A stretch of 33,615 bases of DNA from Acidobacteriota bacterium (GTDB lineage Bacteria; Acidobacteriota; Vicinamibacteria; Fen-336), in assembly GCA_003223555.1 (NCBI GenBank), contig QHVM01000076.1, forward strand, positions 31,136 to 64,750, given 5' to 3'. Made by a program: the position numbers and the translations under genes. The notes under the pieces are model-generated. The model was given only the letters and a program-made list of their open reading frames with translations, ran no database searches and was not told the DNA's origin. Shown piece after piece: positions 30,254 through 33,615 of the stretch; position 1 is the stretch's first letter, and each line of letters opens with the position of its first letter.

Positions 30254-31127
30254 GCGCCTGGTCCTTCGACGGCAAGCCGGCTTCCTGCTCTCCCACGAAG
30301 CGCTGGGCGATCGCGCAGGCCAGCTTGCGGATGCCGAGGATCATCCCCGCCCGCTGGCTCACCGAGATGGCCGCCCGCGCATCGAGGACGTTGAAGGCGT
30401 GGGAGCTCTTGAGGCACCAGTCGTAGGCCGGCAGCGCGGTGCGCTCGCCCGCCTGCAGCACGCGCCAGCCCTCGGCCAGCGCGCGCTCGAAGAGCAGCCG
30501 GTGCAGTTCGACGTCGGCCAGCTCGAAGGAGTAGCGCGACAGCTCGTACTCCTCCTCCTGCCGAACCTCGGCATAGCGGCGGTCGGCCGACCAGCGGAGC
30601 TGGAACACGTCGTCCACGTCCTGGAGGTACATCGCGATGCGCTCCAGGCCGTAGGTTATCTCGGCCGAGATGGGGGCGAGGTCGATGCCGCCCGCCTGCT
30701 GGAAGTAGGTGAACTGCGTGATCTCCTGGCCGTCGAGCAGCACCTGCCAGCCGATGCCCCACGCCCCCAGCGTAGGCGACTCCCAGTTGTCCTCCTCGAA
30801 GCGCACGTCGTGGGCGGCGGGGTCGATGCCGAGGGCGACCAGGCTCTGCAGGTAGACGTCCTGGACGTCGGCCGGCGCCGGCTTGAGGACGACCTGGAAC
30901 TGGTAGTGCTTGTAGAGCCGGTTGGGGTTCTCGCCGTAGCGCCCGTCGGCCGGGCGCCGCGAGGGCTGCACGTAGGCGACCCGCCACGGCTTGGGGCCGA
31001 GCACGCGCAGGAACGTCTCGGGGTGCATCGTCCCCGCGCCCACCTCGGCGTCCCACGGCTGCTGCACGATGCAGCCGCGCTCGGCCCAGTACGACTGTAG
31101 CGTGGCGATGACGTCCTGGAGCGTCAC
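30246..31127 (-). CDS. glyQ: Glycyl-tRNA synthetase alpha subunit
   Basis: This class II catalytic subunit makes glycyl-adenylate and charges tRNA-Gly together with GlyS. The 293 residues match the family. It starts [17 protein letters not shown], then [99 protein letters not shown] (in parts), and [13 protein letters not shown]. It ends with [25 protein letters not shown]. Every conserved block is present. GTG 31127 overlaps the recO stop. No T-box or other leader was seen ahead of it; the start lies directly beside the palindromic repeat at the end of recO. Confidence 0.97.
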   Translation of the reverse strand: MTLQDVIATLQSYWAERGCIVQQPWDAEVGAGTMHPETFLRVLGPKPWRVAYVQPSRRPADGRYGENPNRLYKHYQFQVVLKPAPADVQDVYLQSLVALGIDPAAHDVRFEEDNWESPTLGAWGIGWQVLLDGQEITQFTYFQQAGGIDLAPISAEITYGLERIAMYLQDVDDVFQLRWSADRRYAEVRQEEEYELSRYSFELADVELHRLLFERALAEGWRVLQAGERTALPAYDWCLKSSHAFNVLDARAAISVSQRAGMILGIRKLACAIAQRFVGEQEAGLPSKDQAHA

Positions 31128-31948
31128 GGGAGGGTCTTCCGCTCGCGCGGGAGTGAATCCCGCTCTCGCTCATCAAGCTGGGGGGTGCCCTGCACCCCCC
31201 GGACCCCCCTCGCCACGTCGCGCAGGACGCGGTGCGAGCGCAGGTCGCGCTCGAGATGGCGGCGGATGAGGTCGCGGTGGAAGCTCTCCAGGCTGGCCGA
31301 CTCGTCTTCTCCCGCCGCGCCCACCGCGGAAGGCGCGTGGCCGAAGATCCGGCGCAGGTAGCTCCCCGTGCCGGCGGTCAGGGCCGGGCCCGAGGCCGGG
31401 CCGCACTCGGAGCACACGAAGCCGTGGGCGCCCGCGTGGTATTCGAGGGACCCGGCCGGCAGGCCGCGCGGGCACGAGGCACAGCGGTCGAGCGAAGGGT
31501 AGAGCCCGTTCAGCCGCAGCAGCCACGCTTCCAGGTACCGCGCCAGCGCCGTCACCGGTGAGCCTTCCTCCACCGCGGCCACGATCGCGAGGGCCAGACG
31601 GTAGACCGCGTCTTCCGCCTCGCCCTCCAGGGAGAAGGCATCCAGCAGCTCGGCGAAATACGACAAGGCCATCGCCTCGTCCAGGCCGCGCGCCCCGGCC
31701 GGGAAGGCCGAGCGTAGCAGCTCGCACTCCCCCAGCCGGTACAGCTCGGCCCCCTGCCGGCCGTAGAGTCCCACCCGCACCTCGCTCAGCGGCTCGAGCG
31801 CGGAGTGGTATCGGTTGCGCCGGCCCCGCGCCCCCTTGGCGACCGCCCGTACCTTGCCCCGCTCCCGGGTGAGGAGCACGACCACCTTGCTCGTCTCGCC
31901 CAGCTTGTAACTGCGCAGGACCAGGGCGTCCGAGGAGATGGGCGGCAT
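31124..31948 (-). CDS. recO: DNA repair protein RecO with a repeat-encoded C-terminal tail
   Basis: RecO loads RecA onto SSB-coated DNA with RecF/RecR. The 274-residue protein has the N-terminal OB fold ([36 protein letters not shown]), a helical middle ([29 protein letters not shown]), and a zinc site CASCPRGLP...FVCSECG. ATG 31948 was chosen because [14 protein letters not shown] is the family start; the open frame further upstream overlaps the TPR gene. The last ~25 residues, from [20 protein letters not shown] onward, are encoded by the palindromic repeat and replace the usual end. A TATGCT-type hexamer lies on the reverse strand at 32002-31997, with no good -35. Confidence 0.92.
   Translation of the reverse strand: MPPISSDALVLRSYKLGETSKVVVLLTRERGKVRAVAKGARGRRNRYHSALEPLSEVRVGLYGRQGAELYRLGECELLRSAFPAGARGLDEAMALSYFAELLDAFSLEGEAEDAVYRLALAIVAAVEEGSPVTALARYLEAWLLRLNGLYPSLDRCASCPRGLPAGSLEYHAGAHGFVCSECGPASGPALTAGTGSYLRRIFGHAPSAVGAAGEDESASLESFHRDLIRRHLERDLRSHRVLRDVARGVRGVQGTPQLDERERDSLPRERKTLP
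31147..31209. repeat. Palindromic two-module repeat at the recO/glyQ junction (copy B)
   Basis: GCGGGA...TCCCGC (31147-31152 with 31158-31163, 5-base loop) contains GTGAATCCCGC at 31153-31163. A perfect 9-base stem follows (31180-31188 with 31192-31200, 3-base loop), then GGACCCCCC from 31201. These are the modules of copy A in reversed order. It lies inside the recO reading frame. Confidence 0.75.
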
Positions 31949-32027
31949 GGCGTAGGGAAGAGCCGGTGAGGACGGCCTCGCCGAAGGCGCTAACTTAGCA
32001 TAGCCCCGGCGCTTGCGCCATCGCAGC

Positions 32028-33615
32028 CTATTGGTGCGGGCCACTGGAGGCGAAGCCGCAGCGCGCGAGGAGAGCCTCGAACCGGGGATCCGCCCGGTAG
32101 GGGTCCCACTCGGGATCGACGGGCAGAAAGATGAGGTGGACGTCGCGCGCCTCGTAGGCTCGATCCAGCCATTCGAAGACGGCGTCCCGCTCACCGAGGC
32201 CAGCGTGTACGAACGCAAGCGCATAGGGCGGCACGTAGCGGTCCCGGGACACCGCTTCCAACGTTCTCAGCACGTCGCGGGCCTCGTCCACCCGTCCCAG
32301 CTTCGCCAGGAGGTGACCCCGGAACGACATCGCCTTGCTGTTGCCACCCGAGAAGCGCGCGGCTTTCATGAACGCTTCGAACGCCAGGTCGGACCTGCCA
32401 AGCTGCTCGTACACCTGCCCCAGTTGAATATGACCGATCCAGAATTCGGGGTCGACGACGATCGCCTGGCGAGCATGCTCGACCGCACCTGGATAATCGC
32501 GGCCCTGGAAGGCCACCTGTGACGACATCGCGTGGACCATCGCGTTGAGCGGCTCCAGCTCGCGCGCCCGGCGCATGACCGTCTCCGCCTCGCCCTGCCG
32601 ACCCATTTGCGAGAGGACGTGCCCCAGCACGACGTGCGCGCGGGAGTAGCTGGGATCGAGGGAAATCGCCCGCCGGAAGGCCGCCTCCGCGGTCGGCCAG
32701 GTCCAGTCGAGCAGGAAGTCGACGTAGCCCAGCGAGGTCTGCGCCTCGGCGAGGTCGGGGTCGGCCCGTACGGCGCGCTCCGCGGCCTCGCGGGCGCGAG
32801 GTGTCACCTGCCGCGGGGACACGTCGCTGTTGATCGGGCTCGCCGCGATTGCGTCGGCAATGCCCGACCAGGCGAGGGCATAGTTCGGATCGAGCGCCGT
32901 CGCACGTTCGTAGTACTCGACCGCGCGCTTGTTGGTGGCCGGCGTGAGCTGATTCCCGAAGTACCGGCCCCTCAGATAGAGGTCATACGCATCCGCGTTC
33001 CGCGTGTGCCGCCGGGCCAGCGCGTTCAGGCGTTCCGGCGAGAGCCGAATCCGGATCTGCTCCGCGATCACGGTGCTCAGCTCCCGTTGCAGGCCAAGCA
33101 GGGGGGTCGGCTCGCGATCGTAGGACTCCGACCACACCTGCACCTGATCGCGCACGCGGATCAGCTTGGATGTGATGCGCAATCGGCCGTTCTCGGCCTG
33201 AAGGGAACTCTCCACCAGATAGTCGGCGCCCAGCTCGTGACCGATCTCGGCGAGCGACTTCGTGGTCCGCTTGTAGGCCATGATCGAGGTGCGACCGATG
33301 ACGCCCACGTGCTCGGGATCGATCTGGCCGAGCGACGCGATGGTGTCCTCAGCGAGGCCGTCGGCCAGGTACTCGCGCTCCGGATCGCCGCTCAGGTTCT
33401 CGACGGGCAGCACGGCGAGCGTCACTCGAGACACGGCCGTGCCCGCGCCAAACCGGGCCCAGATGACGAAAGCAGCGACGAGCGCGAGGGCGAGCAGTCC
33501 GACGGCGAGACGCGTGAGGCCGCGCGCTCCTGGATCGTAGCTCTCCGTGTGCGCCTCATCGGTTCGAGACGCCGGCACGGCAGGATCCTCGCGCAGCGTG
33601 GAGGGGCCGTCTCCC
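32028..33615 (-). CDS. TolB/FlgO-like and TPR-repeat membrane protein, possibly partial at the window edge
   Basis: The visible part is 516 residues from GTG 33578, but the frame stays open to the window end (GDGPSTLREDPA precedes it), so the true start may lie outside. It has one membrane segment (about residues 22-42, LTRLAVGLLALALVAAFVIW) and then a TolB/FlgO-like domain, LAVLPVENLSGDPEREYLADGLAEDTIASL, with GADYLVESSLQAENGRLRITSKLI and VWSESYDRE. At least six TPR units follow (ALDPNYALAWSGIADAI; SLDPSYSRAHVVLGHVLSQMGR; VVDPEFWIGHIQLGQVYEQLGR). Relatives carry an N-terminal winged-helix or Ser/Thr kinase domain ahead of the membrane helix; none is visible here. The partners and signal are unknown. 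It is separated from recO by 79 bases. Confidence 0.85.
   Translation of the reverse strand, partial: GDGPSTLREDPAVPASRTDEAHTESYDPGARGLTRLAVGLLALALVAAFVIWARFGAGTAVSRVTLAVLPVENLSGDPEREYLADGLAEDTIASLGQIDPEHVGVIGRTSIMAYKRTTKSLAEIGHELGADYLVESSLQAENGRLRITSKLIRVRDQVQVWSESYDREPTPLLGLQRELSTVIAEQIRIRLSPERLNALARRHTRNADAYDLYLRGRYFGNQLTPATNKRAVEYYERATALDPNYALAWSGIADAIAASPINSDVSPRQVTPRAREAAERAVRADPDLAEAQTSLGYVDFLLDWTWPTAEAAFRRAISLDPSYSRAHVVLGHVLSQMGRQGEAETVMRRARELEPLNAMVHAMSSQVAFQGRDYPGAVEHARQAIVVDPEFWIGHIQLGQVYEQLGRSDLAFEAFMKAARFSGGNSKAMSFRGHLLAKLGRVDEARDVLRTLEAVSRDRYVPPYALAFVHAGLGERDAVFEWLDRAYEARDVHLIFLPVDPEWDPYRADPRFEALLARCGFASSGPHQ

Noticed and set aside
31100-31210. A T-box or glycine riboswitch ahead of glyQ
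   Set aside because: The recO coding frame runs right up to the glyQ start, and no T-box consensus or glycine aptamer core was found; the structure there is the palindromic repeat.

Overview
The window is very GC-rich, with strong G/C preference at third codon positions, frequent GTG and TTG starts and tightly overlapping genes. Genes for SecA, undecaprenyl-diphosphate phosphatase, MutL, a meso-diaminopimelate branch, lipoproteins and the two-subunit glycyl-tRNA synthetase point to a diderm bacterium. The style resembles Candidatus Rokubacteria/Methylomirabilota or a deltaproteobacterium-like lineage. That placement is an impression, since no marker was compared. No tRNA, rRNA, CRISPR array, transposase or phage gene was seen.

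Layout. 1-4645 (+): the tail of a ComM/YifB-type ATPase, an M23 cell-wall peptidase, and secA, which is broken into three reading frames. 4761-9934 (+): guaB, a putative lipoprotein with two PsbP/DcrB-like repeats, a radical SAM/SPASM protein joined to it by an ATGA overlap, a YceI protein and a VOC protein. 9936-13528 (+): a strong promoter, a 36-codon leader ORF with isoleucine codons and an intrinsic terminator precede cimA; a small lipoprotein, an SDR and a broken DUF1772-type gene follow. 20870-13538 (-): uppP, nnrD/nnrE fusion, tsaE, a sulfatase-superfamily lipoprotein, dapA, dapD and a secreted M20 peptidase, packed like an operon. 20924-21790 (+): a class IV aminotransferase. 31948-21799 (-): recO, glyQ, glyS, ppdK, mgtE, mutL and a small membrane protein, again with 4-base stop/start overlaps. 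33615-32028 (-): a TolB-like/TPR membrane protein running off the window.

The most interesting structures are these. (1) An apparent ribosome-mediated attenuator ahead of cimA: the leader peptide ends in AIAIISPRGPRPAR, and a 9-base copy of the terminator's 3' arm lies just after the Ile codons. This fits isoleucine feedback on the first enzyme of the citramalate route to isoleucine. (2) A two-module palindromic repeat occurs twice. One copy is inserted in frame inside the C-terminal PEP-binding domain of ppdK, adding about 31 residues. The other encodes the C-terminal tail of RecO and lies next to glyQ. The two modules are in opposite order in the two copies. (3) Five reading-frame breaks hit four otherwise well-conserved genes (secA twice, DUF1772, M20, mgtE). 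At least three look like losses of about 35-50 bases rather than single-base slips. This suggests either a shared assembly artefact or an unusual deletion process, and none of the affected genes should be called dead without read-level evidence.

No stretch over 300 bases lacks a gene. The larger gaps (312-510, 4646-4760, 9935-10159) hold the promoters, dyads and leader listed below.
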